A stretch of DNA of 64,000 nucleotides, taken from Paenirhodobacter hankyongi (GTDB lineage: Bacteria > Pseudomonadota > Alphaproteobacteria > Rhodobacterales > Rhodobacteraceae). The notes under the pieces are model-generated. The model ran no database searches. It was not told where the DNA came from and saw only the letters and a program-made list of their open reading frames with translations. The stretch is taken from assembly GCF_003664585.1 (NCBI RefSeq), contig NZ_RCHI01000004.1, positions 62,001-126,000 on the forward strand. Direction: 5' to 3'. Positions 16,806-25,900 of this stretch are shown piece by piece; within the stretch, counting starts at the first letter, position 1, and every line of letters begins with the position of its first letter. A program made the position numbers and the translations under genes.

Positions 16806-18209
16806 ATGACGCGCAAGATCCTGAAACCGCTTCTTCTCGCCACCGTGGCTGGGCTCGGGCTGATGACGTCCACGCTTGCTGTCTCGGCCGAGACGCTCGC
16901 CGACGCGCTGGTGTCGGCCTATCGCACTTCGCATCTGCTCGAGCAGAACCGTGCCACGTTGCGCGCCGCGGACGAGGATGTCGCGCAGGCGGTGTCGGCG
17001 CTGCGCCCGGTGCTGCAGTGGACCGCCGATTACGGCTATTCGGCGACCGATTCGACGCTTGCCACCTATCGCGCCCAGCACAAGACCTACGACCGGCTCA
17101 CGGCCTATACCTCGCTCGTGGCGCAGATGACGCTCTATGATTTCGGCCGCACCCGGCTTGCCATCGACATGAAGAAGGAAGCGGTGCTGGCCACGCGCGA
17201 GGCGCTGCGCTCGGTCGAACAGAACGTGCTGCTGAATGCGATCAGCGCTTATACCAGCGTCAAGAGCACCGCCGAGCAGGTTTCGATCAACGAGAATTCG
17301 GTGCGCGTCTACGGCGAGGACCTGAAGGCCGCGCGGGACCGCTTCGACGTGGGCGAGGTGACGAAGACCGACGTGTCGCAGGCGGAGGCGGCCGAGGCCG
17401 CGGCGCGGGCGGCGCTTGCGGCGGCGCGCGGCAACTATCAGATCGCGCGCGAGGCCTACAAGGCGTCGATCGGCCATTATCCGGACAAGCTCTCGCCGCT
17501 GCCGAAGGCGCCGACGCTGCCGAAGTCGCTCGAGACCGCGCGCGAGACCGCGCTGCGCAACCACCCCTCGATCAAGCAGGCGCAGCACAGCGTCAGCATG
17601 GCCGAGCTGGGCGTTTCGGCCGCGGCGGCCGAGCGGCTGCCGACGATCGACGGCTCGGCCGGCTTCACCAAATACGAGGGCAGCAACAAGGGCACGTCTG
17701 TCGGTGTCGGCCTGACGCAGACGCTCTATGCCGGTGGCAAGCTGTCCTCAGTGCATCGTCAGGCGATCGCGAGCCGCGATCAGGCGAAGGCGGCGCTGAG
17801 CGAGGCGGGGGTGGAGATCGCCGATGCGGTGGCCCAGGCCTGGGCGCAGATCGACGTCTATCGCGCCCAGATCACCGCCTATGACGAACAGATCTCGGCG
17901 GCGCAGATCGCCTATCAGGGCGTGAAGGAAGAGGCGACGCTGGGCGCGCGCACCACGCTTGACGTGCTTGACGCCGAACAGACGCTGCTCGATGCCCGTG
18001 CCTCGCGGATCACTGCCGAGGCCGACCTGCAGGTCGCCTATTATCAGCTCCTGTCGGCCATGGGCCTGCTGACGGTCGACGACCTGAAGCTCGGCATCCC
18101 GACCTATGACCCGGCGGGTTATTACAATGCGGTCGAGAGGGCGCCTGTCACCAGCGTGCAGGGCAAGAGCCTTGACCGCGTGCTGCAGGCGATCGGCAAG
18201 AAGCCCTGA
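16806..18209 (+). CDS. tolC: TolC-family outer-membrane channel
   Basis: 467 residues with a signal peptide (about 1-29, cleaved after VSA). Two OEP repeats are visible: first ATLRAADEDVAQAVSALRP with VAQMTLYDFGRTR, second AELGVSAAAAERLP with LTQTLYAGGK, the paired YDFG/YAGG turns of TolC. It forms the trimeric outer-membrane duct for type I secretion and drug efflux, working with inner-membrane pumps encoded elsewhere. GTSVGVGL and RTTLDVLDAEQTLLDAR are typical. A rho-independent terminator follows at 18256. Confidence 0.93.
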   Translation: MTRKILKPLLLATVAGLGLMTSTLAVSAETLADALVSAYRTSHLLEQNRATLRAADEDVAQAVSALRPVLQWTADYGYSATDSTLATYRAQHKTYDRLTAYTSLVAQMTLYDFGRTRLAIDMKKEAVLATREALRSVEQNVLLNAISAYTSVKSTAEQVSINENSVRVYGEDLKAARDRFDVGEVTKTDVSQAEAAEAAARAALAAARGNYQIAREAYKASIGHYPDKLSPLPKAPTLPKSLETARETALRNHPSIKQAQHSVSMAELGVSAAAAERLPTIDGSAGFTKYEGSNKGTSVGVGLTQTLYAGGKLSSVHRQAIASRDQAKAALSEAGVEIADAVAQAWAQIDVYRAQITAYDEQISAAQIAYQGVKEEATLGARTTLDVLDAEQTLLDARASRITAEADLQVAYYQLLSAMGLLTVDDLKLGIPTYDPAGYYNAVERAPVTSVQGKSLDRVLQAIGKKP

Positions 18210-18255
18210 TCGACCCCGAAGAAGCGGCCGGGCCGGTGGGCCCGGTCATGATCTG

Positions 18256-18280
18256 CCCCGACCGTCGCGGTCGGGGCTTT
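18256..18280 (+). terminator. tolC terminator
   Basis: Perfect stem CCCCGACC-GTCGC-GGTCGGGG followed by CTTTCTGT. It lies 47 bases after the tolC stop and just before the PopZ-like gene, so that gene probably has its own promoter. Confidence 0.75.
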
Positions 18281-18336
18281 CTGTCCTTGTGCGGGGCTGG
18301 ACAGCGGCCCCGCCCCGTCGCAGGATGGCCAGCGTG

Positions 18337-19446
18337 ATGAATGAGCCCGGACCCCATATCGAGATCGAGGACGTTCTGACGTCGATCCGCCGCCTCGTGT
18401 CGCAAGACGCAGGCAGTGCGCGTGCCCCCGTCATGCCGCATCGTATCGCGGCGCCTGTGGCCGAGCAGCCGGCAGCGTCCGCGCCACAGGCCGGCGCCGA
18501 GGCGGACGAGGAGGCGCCCTGCCTGGTGCTGACGCCCGCGCTGCGCGTCGAGCCGGGCGAGGAAGCCCCGCTGGAGCCCGTCGCGGCGCCGGAGGCGCGT
18601 TCCGATGCGGATATCGGCGAGGAGCTGAGCCGGCTTGAAAGCACCATTGCCGAGATGGAAGCGGCCGTGGTCGGGCATGACGTCGACTTCGGCATCGGTT
18701 TCGACGCGGACGACTTGCCCGAACCCACCGAGATTGACGCAGAGCCTGACGGCGCGGCCCTCGAGGCTGCGATGCCGGAAGATACCGTGCTGTCCGAGCC
18801 GCCGTTTGCCGAGTCGCGCGATGCCCCCGAGGACCTCGAAGCGCCCTTCGCCGAGGATGTCCCGACCGAGGATCTCGAGGCGCTGCTGCACGACATGACC
18901 GGGGCTGCCGGTGCCGAATACGAGGATGAGGCCGCCGATCTGCGCGACGAGATCATTGCCGCGGATTTCGTTGAGGCGGTCGAGACGCCCGAGGACGAGG
19001 GCGAGCCTGCGCTTGGGGCCGGGGATCTGGCCGGGGGCGGGGATGACCCCGATCTGCATGACGACGCCTGGACCGAAGATCAGGGCGCGCTGGACTGGAC
19101 CGAGGCGGCGCTGAACCTTGCGGCGACCACGGGGCAGGGGCCGCGGCGGCTCCATCTTTCGGATGCGCTCGAGGAAGACCGCAAGCCCGAGATCCTGCGC
19201 TCGAGCTATCAGTCGCTCCGTGACGAATATGAGCGCGACGAGGATTTGCCCGGGATCGAGGCGGCGCTCGATGACGAACCGGTGATGGATGCCGGTCTGA
19301 TCGACGAGGAGGCGCTGCGCGACCTCGTGGCGCAGCTGATCCGCGAGGAGCTGCGCGGCGTGCTGGGTGAGCGCATCACCCGCAACGTGCGCAAGCTGGT
19401 GCGGCGCGAGATCCAGCGCGCGCTGATGGGCGAGGATTTCGAGTGA
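18337..19446 (+). CDS. PopZ-like polar organizing protein (DUF2497-like)
   Basis: 369 residues, very acidic. The N-terminal motif IEIEDVLTSIRRLVSQD (8-24) resembles the PopZ motif that starts EDILASIRRII. A low-complexity acidic Pro/Ala/Glu-rich linker of about 290 residues follows. The end is a helical block, LIDEEALRDLVAQLIREELRG then RKLVRREIQRALMG (about 321-365), like the PopZ oligomerization domain. This is the three-part design of PopZ, which forms a polar matrix and tethers the centromere. Its place after tolC also matches the tolC-popZ order I recall from Caulobacter. An ATG four codons earlier (18325) is possible. The length is about twice that of Caulobacter PopZ, because of the linker. 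Confidence 0.7.
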   Translation: MNEPGPHIEIEDVLTSIRRLVSQDAGSARAPVMPHRIAAPVAEQPAASAPQAGAEADEEAPCLVLTPALRVEPGEEAPLEPVAAPEARSDADIGEELSRLESTIAEMEAAVVGHDVDFGIGFDADDLPEPTEIDAEPDGAALEAAMPEDTVLSEPPFAESRDAPEDLEAPFAEDVPTEDLEALLHDMTGAAGAEYEDEAADLRDEIIAADFVEAVETPEDEGEPALGAGDLAGGGDDPDLHDDAWTEDQGALDWTEAALNLAATTGQGPRRLHLSDALEEDRKPEILRSSYQSLRDEYERDEDLPGIEAALDDEPVMDAGLIDEEALRDLVAQLIREELRGVLGERITRNVRKLVRREIQRALMGEDFE

Positions 19447-19484
19447 TCCGTCGCCGCTTGCGGGCGGCGCCCCTGAAAATGCAA

Positions 19485-19507
19485 ACGGCGCGCCACTGGC
19501 GCGCCGT
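19485..19507. terminator. Bidirectional terminator between convergent genes
   Basis: Perfect 10-base-pair stem ACGGCGCGCC-ACT-GGCGCGCCGT. On the minus strand it is followed by GTTTGCATTTT, giving a U-rich tail for the DUF6280-type gene; the plus side has a poorer tail. Confidence 0.7.
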
Positions 19508-19530
19508 CTGATCCGGAGATCCGCCCGAGC

Positions 19531-19851
19531 TCAGGCGGCCTCAGCCTCTTCCGCCGCCATGCGACGTTCGCTTTCCTCGCGCGACAGTGCGACCGAGGTG
19601 CGCACGCCCTTTGCGACGAATTCCATCAGGCCCTTCACAACGCGCTCGTTCGGGTCGATCCCGGCGCAGGACAGCACTTCACGGCCGTCGCGCGAGCGCG
19701 CCCAGCGGGCGATCTGTTCCGGCCCATTGCCATATTTCTTGTCATCGGCGATCGCATCGTCGAGAGCAGCGAGAACGACGGCGGCGAACAGCTTGCGCGC
19801 CCTCTGTCCCTGCTCATAGTTGAATGCGGAGCCGTCAACGAAATCGCGCAT
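19531..19851 (-). CDS. DUF6280-type conserved small protein
   Basis: 106 residues, starting MRDFVDGSAFNYEQGQRARK. The body (KLFAAVVLAALDDAIADDKK, GPEQIARWARSRDGREVLSC) is strikingly conserved in what I recall of Rhodobacterales genomes, where it is annotated DUF6280. No enzyme motif or membrane segment is seen; one Cys follows VLS. The ATG at 19851 has AAGGA seven bases upstream, whereas the longer frame from 19899 has none. The pattern of a small, soluble, highly conserved protein suggests a regulatory or nucleic-acid-associated role, but this is a guess. Confidence 0.8.
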   Translation of the reverse strand: MRDFVDGSAFNYEQGQRARKLFAAVVLAALDDAIADDKKYGNGPEQIARWARSRDGREVLSCAGIDPNERVVKGLMEFVAKGVRTSVALSREESERRMAAEEAEAA

Positions 19852-20182
19852 TATTCCGTCCTTTTTTATTGCTCTTGCGTTTGCTGGCGTGCGGGCCATC
19901 TAGGGCGCATGAGGGGCGATTCGATATGGCCCGCGAGGAATGCCTGCCATGCACCATGCGCATATGACGCCCTGTCCAACCCTTGGGACTGACCCCTGTT
20001 CCATGGCCAGTCGCGCATATATAGGCCCGCTTTGCCACCGATCAAGGCATTTATTGCCGGATTTCAGGCAAACTGCGAAGAAACCGCGGCTTTTGGGCGC
20101 GGCGTGACATGGTGGCGCAGGGGGAGGGGCCATGATCGGGGAACATGACTCGCGAAAACGTGAAAATGGCCGCAGCCGAAAG
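19852..20182. other. Gap upstream of the DUF6280-type gene
   Basis: About 330 bases between two minus-strand genes. A TATATA stretch at 20016-20023 could be a -10 element for the DUF6280-type gene, giving a leader of about 160 bases. Short overlapping frames are present, none convincing. Confidence 0.4.
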
Positions 20183-20926
20183 CTAGTCCGCGCTCTCTTC
20201 AAGCTGCAACCGGGCGTCGCCGGCCATCAACAGTCCCTCCGTCCGGTCGAAGCGCAGATGGGCGATTGCCCGGCCGCCGGACTGGGTGAAGAGCGTGCCG
20301 ACGGTGCGGCCTTCGGCCTCGATCGGGGTGCCCACGGGGGCCGCGCCCTCGATCGCCAGCCGCACCAGGCCCTTGCGCAACTCGGTCTTGTGCTTCATCC
20401 GCGCGGTCACTTCCTGCCCGACGTAACAGCCCTTGCGGAAGTCGACGCCGTGCAGCCGCTCGAACCCCGCCTCGAGGATATAGGTCTCGGGCGTCAGCTC
20501 GATTCCGGTCTCGGGGATCAGGTGGGCCACGCGGATCGCGTCCCAGTCGCTGCCGTCGTCGCCCTCGGTCTCGCCGTAAAGCCGCCAGCCAAGCGCCGGG
20601 TCGCGCGGGTCGGCGACGGCGCCCGCGGGGGCGGGGCCGGTGCCGCGAAAGACCTTCAGCGCCGAGGGTGTGATCGTCACGTCGGCGCGCAGCTTGTACA
20701 TCGACAGCCGCTTCACCGTCGCCTCGGCGATGCTGCCGTCGATGTCGAGAAGAATGGTCTCGCCCCGTGGCACCAGCAGAAAATCGGCCAGATACTTGCC
20801 CTGCGGCGTCAGCAGCGCGGCATAGACCGGCCCGTCCTTCAGGTGGCGCACGTCATTGCTGACGAGGCCCTGCAGGAAATGCTCGCGGTCCGCGCCGGTG
20901 ATCTCGTAGATCCGTCTGTCGCCCAT
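20183..20926 (-). CDS. ygfZ: YgfZ/GcvT-like folate-binding Fe-S assembly protein
   Basis: 247 residues. The diagnostic motif KGCYVGQEVTARM (about 164-176) is intact, with the YgfZ cysteine. The fold is GcvT-like; YgfZ proteins help make or repair some Fe-S enzymes and bind folate. IYEITGADREHFLQGLVSND at the N-terminus and a C-terminal barrel (GTPIEAEGRTVGTL) complete the family pattern. GGAGG sits seven bases before the ATG. It is 12 bases downstream of the ABC exporter gene on the same strand and may be cotranscribed. Confidence 0.9.
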   Translation of the reverse strand: MGDRRIYEITGADREHFLQGLVSNDVRHLKDGPVYAALLTPQGKYLADFLLVPRGETILLDIDGSIAEATVKRLSMYKLRADVTITPSALKVFRGTGPAPAGAVADPRDPALGWRLYGETEGDDGSDWDAIRVAHLIPETGIELTPETYILEAGFERLHGVDFRKGCYVGQEVTARMKHKTELRKGLVRLAIEGAAPVGTPIEAEGRTVGTLFTQSGGRAIAHLRFDRTEGLLMAGDARLQLEESAD

Positions 20927-20938
20927 CGTCCGACCTCC

Positions 20939-22687
20939 TCACTCGACCAGCTGCATCCGGCACAGCCCGGCATAGGCGCCGCCCATGGCGAGCAGCTCGT
21001 CATGCGTGCCCTGTTCCACCACCTGCCCCTCGACGATTACCACGATCCGGTCGGCATCGCGCACGGTCGAGAGGCGGTGCGCGATGACCAGCGTCGTGCG
21101 CCCCTCGGAGAGGTGCGAGAGCGCCTGCGCCACCTTCGCCTCGGAGGCGGTGTCGAGCGCCGAGGTCGCCTCGTCGAGGAGCAGGATCGGCGCGTCGCGC
21201 AAGACCGCGCGGGCGATCGCCACGCGCTGCCGCTGCCCGCCTGAGAGCGCCGAGCCGCGCGGGCCGGCCGGCGTGTCGAGGCCCAGCGGCATCGCGGCGG
21301 TGAACTCTGTCACATGCGCGACCTCGAGCGCACGGGCAAGCGTCGCCTCGCTGACATCGGTGCGGCCCAGAAGCACGTTCTCGCGGATCGTCTCGTCGAA
21401 GAGCGCGGCGTCCTGCGCCACCATTGAGAACATGTCGCGCAGCGTGCCGAGCTCGAGCGCCGCGACCGGCACGCCGCCGACGCTGACGGTGCCGCTGGTC
21501 GGATCGGCCAGACGGGTGAGCAGGTTGAAGACCGTGGTCTTGCCTGCGCCCGAGGGGCCGACGAGGGCGGTGGTCTTGCCCGCTTCGGCGACAAAGCTGA
21601 GGCCGCGCAGGACGGGTTTGCCGCCATAGCTCAGGTGCACGTTGTCCAGCCGCACCTCGGTCGTCGCCGGGCGCGGCACGGGCAGGGCGGGCGAGGTGAT
21701 CGCCGGGGCGATGTCGAAGACGCGGTAAAGCCGTTCGAGACTGGCTGCCGCGGTCTGCCAGGTGCCGGCAAGCCCGCCCAGCCGGCGCAGCGGCTGGAAC
21801 GCCAGCGCCATCGAGGTGAAGAAGGACATGAACTCGCCCACTGTGCGTTCGCCCTCGACGATCTCGGGGCCGCCCAGGACCAGCACGGCGAAGAAGCCGA
21901 GCCCGGTCACCACGTCGATGAGCGCGGGGATCATCGACTGTGACACCGCCATCTTCACCATGGCGCGGCGGATGAAGGCCACCAGCGTTTCGAAGCGGCG
22001 GATCTGGTAGGTTTCCATCCGGTTCAGCTTGACCGCAGAGATGCCGTGGAACACCTCGTCGAGGCGGGTGGCGCGGGCGCTCGCCTGATTGCGCATCTGC
22101 CGCGTCTTCTTGCGGATGTAGCGCTGCGCCATGGTGGTTGGCAGCACCAGCAGCGGCGCGCCGATCAGCGCGGCCAGCGTCCAGCGCGGGTCGATCGACA
22201 GCGCCACGCCGAAGAGCGAGACGAGCGCGATCGCATCGCGGCCGGCGCCGGTGATGAAGGTGGTCCAGACACCCTGCACCGCCAGCGTGTCGCCCTGCAC
22301 CCGCTCGATCAGCGCGCCGGGCGGGTTCTCCTGGAAGAACGACTGGTCGAGCGTCAGGATGTGCCGCACGAGGTCGACCTGCATGTCCGAGGAGGAGCGC
22401 TGCGACACCTCCGACAGCATCGCGCGCGAGCCGACCGAGGTGACGGCGCGGATCAGGAACAGGCCGAAGATCGCGCCGCCCACCCACCAGATCATCCCCG
22501 ACTGGCCCTGCACGAAGACCTTGTCGAAGAGCGGTTCGAGCATCGCGCTGAGCGCGCCGAGGGTCGAACCCTCGATCACCATCAGAACCATGGCGGCGAC
22601 CATCTTCGGCCAGTGCCGGCGCAGGTAGCGGTTCCACATCCGGGAAAAGAGCGTGCGGGAACTGTAGGGGGTGTCGGGCCTTGCCAC
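20939..22687 (-). CDS. MsbA-like ABC exporter (fused TMD-NBD)
   Basis: 582 residues from GTG. The membrane domain has about six helices (residues 20-310). The ATPase has Walker A GPSGAGKTT, signature LSGGQRQR, Walker B ILLLDEATSALD and the switch AHRLSTV. It works as a homodimer exporting a lipid or amphipathic compound; MsbA-type lipid A transport is likely but not proven. The frame is open 54 codons further up, but those codons cross the divergent aminotransferase start. The GTG at 22687 with GAGG five bases upstream is preferred. ygfZ follows closely. Confidence 0.9.
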   Translation of the reverse strand: MARPDTPYSSRTLFSRMWNRYLRRHWPKMVAAMVLMVIEGSTLGALSAMLEPLFDKVFVQGQSGMIWWVGGAIFGLFLIRAVTSVGSRAMLSEVSQRSSSDMQVDLVRHILTLDQSFFQENPPGALIERVQGDTLAVQGVWTTFITGAGRDAIALVSLFGVALSIDPRWTLAALIGAPLLVLPTTMAQRYIRKKTRQMRNQASARATRLDEVFHGISAVKLNRMETYQIRRFETLVAFIRRAMVKMAVSQSMIPALIDVVTGLGFFAVLVLGGPEIVEGERTVGEFMSFFTSMALAFQPLRRLGGLAGTWQTAAASLERLYRVFDIAPAITSPALPVPRPATTEVRLDNVHLSYGGKPVLRGLSFVAEAGKTTALVGPSGAGKTTVFNLLTRLADPTSGTVSVGGVPVAALELGTLRDMFSMVAQDAALFDETIRENVLLGRTDVSEATLARALEVAHVTEFTAAMPLGLDTPAGPRGSALSGGQRQRVAIARAVLRDAPILLLDEATSALDTASEAKVAQALSHLSEGRTTLVIAHRLSTVRDADRIVVIVEGQVVEQGTHDELLAMGGAYAGLCRMQLVE

Positions 22688-22851
22688 GGAAACCTCGCTG
22701 AGGGCGCCGGCGGGCGCGGGGTGAGCCCGATCTAGCGCGAAACCTGCCGCCCGGCAAGTTTGCGGCCGTCGGGGGGCAGGATGGGGGCCGCGGGCGTTGA
22801 CCCCGTGGGGGCGGTTCAGTACCGAGGAAGGATCAGTTTCAGGAGACACCG

Positions 22852-24057
22852 ATGAGCCTTGCGCAGGGCCGCCCCTATCTTGCCATTCCCGGGCCCTCGG
22901 CCATGCCCGACCGGGTCCTTGCCGCGATGCACCGCGCCGCGCCGAACATCTACGAGGGCGACATCGTCACGATGACCCGCGGCATCATCGCCGATCTGCG
23001 CCGCGTCGCGCTGTCGAGCAGCCATGTGGCGATCTACATCTCGAACGGCCATGGCGTGTGGGAGGCGGCAATCGCCAACCTGTTCTCGCGCGGGGATCGG
23101 GCGCTGTCGCTCGCCACCGGGCGGTTCGGCATCAACTGGGCGCTGCACGCGGGCGCCATGGGGGTCGAGGTCGAGACGCTCGATTTCGGGCTGAAGGCGC
23201 CGGTCGATCCGGCCCGGGTCGAGGCGGCGCTGCGCGCGGATACGGCGCAAAAGATCAAGGTGGTGCTGCTGACCCATGTCGACACCGCGACCTCGGTGCG
23301 CAATGACGTCGCCGCGGTGCGCGCGGCGATCGACGCGGCCGGGCATCCGGCGCTTCTGGCCGTCGACTGCATCGCCTCGCTCGGCTGCGACGCGTTCCGC
23401 TTTGACGACTGGGGCGTCGACGTGATGGTCGCGGCCAGCCAGAAGGGGCTGATGGTGCCGCCCGGGCTGGGCTTCGTCTGGGTGTCCGACAAGGCGCTCG
23501 AGGCGAGCCGGACGAGCGATCTGAAGACCCCCTACTGGGACTGGGCGCCGCGCCTCAACCCCGAGCATTACTATGAGTATTTCGCCGGCACCGCGCCGAC
23601 GCACCACCTGTTCGGTCTGGTCGAGTCGCTGAAGATGCTGCTCGACGAGGAGGGGCTGGCCCATGTCTGGGCGCGGCACGCGACGCTTGCGCGCGCGGTC
23701 TGGGCGGCCTTCGACGCCTGGGGGCAGGGTGGCGAGATCACGATGAACATCGCCGACCCGGCGCAGCGCGGCCATTCGGTGACGGCGGCACGGATCGGCG
23801 GCGGCGGCGGCGGCGCGGCGCGACTGCGCAGCTGGTGCGAGGAAGAGGCGGGGCTCACCCTCGGCATCGGGCTGGGCATGGCCGAGCCCGGCACGCCCGA
23901 GGTGGCGAATTACCTGCGCATCGCCCACATGGGCCATGTCAACGCGCATATGACGCTCGGTGCGCTTGGCGTGATGGAGGCGGGGATGATCGCCCTTGGC
24001 ATTCCGCATGGGGCGGGCGGCGTGGCCGCCGCTGCGGCCGTCTGCGCGCAGGGCTGA
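22852..24057 (+). CDS. Class V aminotransferase (serine-glyoxylate type)
   Basis: 401 residues. The PLP-binding lysine is in AASQKGLMVPPGLGF (near residue 203). The N-terminal IPGPSAMPDRVL and the late RIAHMGHVNAH fit the serine-glyoxylate/alanine-glyoxylate branch. It should transfer an amino group from serine or alanine to glyoxylate. The gene is divergent from the ABC exporter across 164 bases and is followed by strong hairpins. Exact donor specificity is not visible. Confidence 0.88.
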   Translation: MSLAQGRPYLAIPGPSAMPDRVLAAMHRAAPNIYEGDIVTMTRGIIADLRRVALSSSHVAIYISNGHGVWEAAIANLFSRGDRALSLATGRFGINWALHAGAMGVEVETLDFGLKAPVDPARVEAALRADTAQKIKVVLLTHVDTATSVRNDVAAVRAAIDAAGHPALLAVDCIASLGCDAFRFDDWGVDVMVAASQKGLMVPPGLGFVWVSDKALEASRTSDLKTPYWDWAPRLNPEHYYEYFAGTAPTHHLFGLVESLKMLLDEEGLAHVWARHATLARAVWAAFDAWGQGGEITMNIADPAQRGHSVTAARIGGGGGGAARLRSWCEEEAGLTLGIGLGMAEPGTPEVANYLRIAHMGHVNAHMTLGALGVMEAGMIALGIPHGAGGVAAAAAVCAQG

Positions 24058-24071
24058 GCGCGGGACCAAAG

Positions 24072-24147
24072 GCAGGCGGCGAGGGGAGGGAACACCCTCG
24101 CCGCCTGCGACACGACGCCGGGTCAGGGGAGACCCCGGCGCCGCAAG
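24072..24147. terminator. Double hairpin between convergent genes
   Basis: A perfect 14-base-pair stem, GCAGGCGGCGAGGG with CCCTCGCCGCCTGC (24072-24108), is followed by a second hairpin, CGCCGGG with CCCCGGCG, around 24117-24142. Neither has a long T-run. They separate the aminotransferase from the DUF305 gene. Confidence 0.55.
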
Positions 24148-24156
24148 GCGGAAGGC

Positions 24157-24561
24157 TCAGGGGTTGCCGTGCTTCTCGAGCCACTGCACCATCCAGTCGA
24201 CCTCGGCCTGCTGGCTGGTGATGATGCCCTCGGCAAGCTTGCGCACGTCGGGATCGTCGCCATAGTCGCGCGCGATCCGCGCCATCTCGATCGCCCCTTC
24301 GTGATGCGGGATCATTGCGCGGACGAAGTCGATATCTGCATCGCCGGTATAGGAAACCTCCATCGCCGTGTGCATCTTGCGGTTCGCGGCCAGGAACGCC
24401 TCGGTCGAGGGGGCTGCATCGGCGGTCGCGTTGGCGCTGCTCATCTTGTGGCTGTCATGCCCCTCGGCGTCGCCGCTTTCCTGCGCATAGGCGCCAAAGG
24501 CGATGGCGAAGGCGATGGGGCTGAGCATCGCGATCCGGCGGGTGCGGTTGATTCTGCTCAT
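24157..24561 (-). CDS. DUF305 exported protein
   Basis: 134 residues. The N-terminal signal peptide ends with GAYA before QESGDAEGHDSHK. The mature part has the DUF305 core FVRAMIPHHEGAIEMARIA and the C-terminal WMVQWLEKHGNP. DUF305 proteins are ferritin-like four-helix or metal-binding periplasmic proteins, often in copper-stress loci; His/Met residues (HDSHKM, HHEGAIEM) support metal contact. CAGGAG is six bases before the ATG. No copper gene is adjacent. It is 94 bases downstream of the HisC-like gene. Confidence 0.85.
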   Translation of the reverse strand: MSRINRTRRIAMLSPIAFAIAFGAYAQESGDAEGHDSHKMSSANATADAAPSTEAFLAANRKMHTAMEVSYTGDADIDFVRAMIPHHEGAIEMARIARDYGDDPDVRKLAEGIITSQQAEVDWMVQWLEKHGNP

Positions 24562-24655
24562 CTTCAACTCCTGTTCCCTTGGACAGGAGCCTGCGCCCGC
24601 GGCGCGCCTGCGGCAAATCACCACTGAGCGAGGAAAACGTGAGTCGCCGTGGCCC

Positions 24656-25768
24656 TCAACGCGCCGTGCGGGCGCGGGCAAGCGCACCGGGAAGGGCCGC
24701 GGCAAAGGGCTCGACCTCGGCCTCGGGGCCGCAGGAGACGCGGATGCAGCGGTCAAGCGGCGCCACGCCCGGCATCCGCACGAAGATGCCCGCAGAGGTC
24801 AGTTCCGCCAGCACGGCCCGCGCGAAGGCGCCGTCGCGGCCGCAGTCGATGGCGACGAAATTCGTGGCCGAGGGCAGGGGCTCGAGCCCGTTTTCCCGCG
24901 CGATGGCGCCGATCCGGTCGCGCGAGGCGCCGATCAGTCGCCGCATATAGGCCAGCCAGGTGGTGTCGGTCAGCGCGGCCAGCGCGCCGGCCTGGCTGAT
25001 CCGGCTCATGCCGAAGTGATTGCGGATCTTGTCGAAGGCCGCGATCAGCGGCGCCGCGCCGATGGCATAGCCCACCCGCGCGCCGGCCAGCCCATGCGCC
25101 TTCGAGAAGGTGCGCATCCGGATCACCCGCGGATCATCGGCGTCGATCGGCGCTTCGGTGCCCTCGGGGGCGAGTTCCACATAGGCCTCGTCGACAATGA
25201 GCAGGCTGCCCTCGGGCACGCGCGGCACCATCGCGGCGATCGTCGCGCCGGGGTGGTGCGAGCCCATCGGGTTGTCCGGGTTGGCGATGTAGATCAGCTT
25301 CGGCACGATCTGAGCGGCCAGGGCCAGCAGCGCCTCGGGGTCCTCGGCATCGCCCGCATAGGGCACCTTGTGCAGCACGCCGCCAAAGCCCGAGACGTGG
25401 AAGTTGAAGGTCGGATAGCCGCCTTCCGAGGTGACGACGGCATCGCCCGGCGCGATCACCAGCCGGCACAGATAGCCGAGCAGACCGTCGATGCCCTCGC
25501 CGACCACGATGTTCTCGGGCCGGCAGCCGTGGCGCGCGGCAAGTGCCGCCTTCAGCTCGTAATTCTCCGGGTCGCCGTATTTCCACGCCTCGCCCGCCGC
25601 CGCCGCCATCGCGGCGATCGCGCGCGGCGAGGGGCCAAAGCCGTTCTCGTTCGCGCCCAGCCGGGCGGCGAAGGGATGGCCCATGCGGCGCTCCTGCGTT
25701 TCCGGCCCGACGAAGGGCACGGTCGAGGGCAGGGTGTCGATCAGCGGGGTGTAGCGAGGTCCGGTCAT
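24656..25768 (-). CDS. HisC-like class I/II aminotransferase
   Basis: 370 residues. The PLP lysine is in FSKAHGLAGARVGY (near 225). LGANENGFGPSP is the N-terminal substrate loop, NPDNPMG the cofactor-binding Asn motif, and DEAYVEL the Asp contact. The fold is that of histidinol-phosphate aminotransferase, but no his gene is nearby and many such paralogues act on aromatic or other amino acids. It is divergent from the crotonase gene (132 bases). Confidence 0.88.
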   Translation of the reverse strand: MTGPRYTPLIDTLPSTVPFVGPETQERRMGHPFAARLGANENGFGPSPRAIAAMAAAAGEAWKYGDPENYELKAALAARHGCRPENIVVGEGIDGLLGYLCRLVIAPGDAVVTSEGGYPTFNFHVSGFGGVLHKVPYAGDAEDPEALLALAAQIVPKLIYIANPDNPMGSHHPGATIAAMVPRVPEGSLLIVDEAYVELAPEGTEAPIDADDPRVIRMRTFSKAHGLAGARVGYAIGAAPLIAAFDKIRNHFGMSRISQAGALAALTDTTWLAYMRRLIGASRDRIGAIARENGLEPLPSATNFVAIDCGRDGAFARAVLAELTSAGIFVRMPGVAPLDRCIRVSCGPEAEVEPFAAALPGALARARTAR

Positions 25769-25900
25769 GATGCGAAATCCCTAGGAGCAAAGCCCGCGTC
25801 GGGCAAGGGGGCAGATTTCGTCGCGTCACCCGGACGCGGACCCGCTGCCATGGGCCAAGTCCCGGCATATATTGGCGAAAGGGCAGATCGGGAGGAAAAG

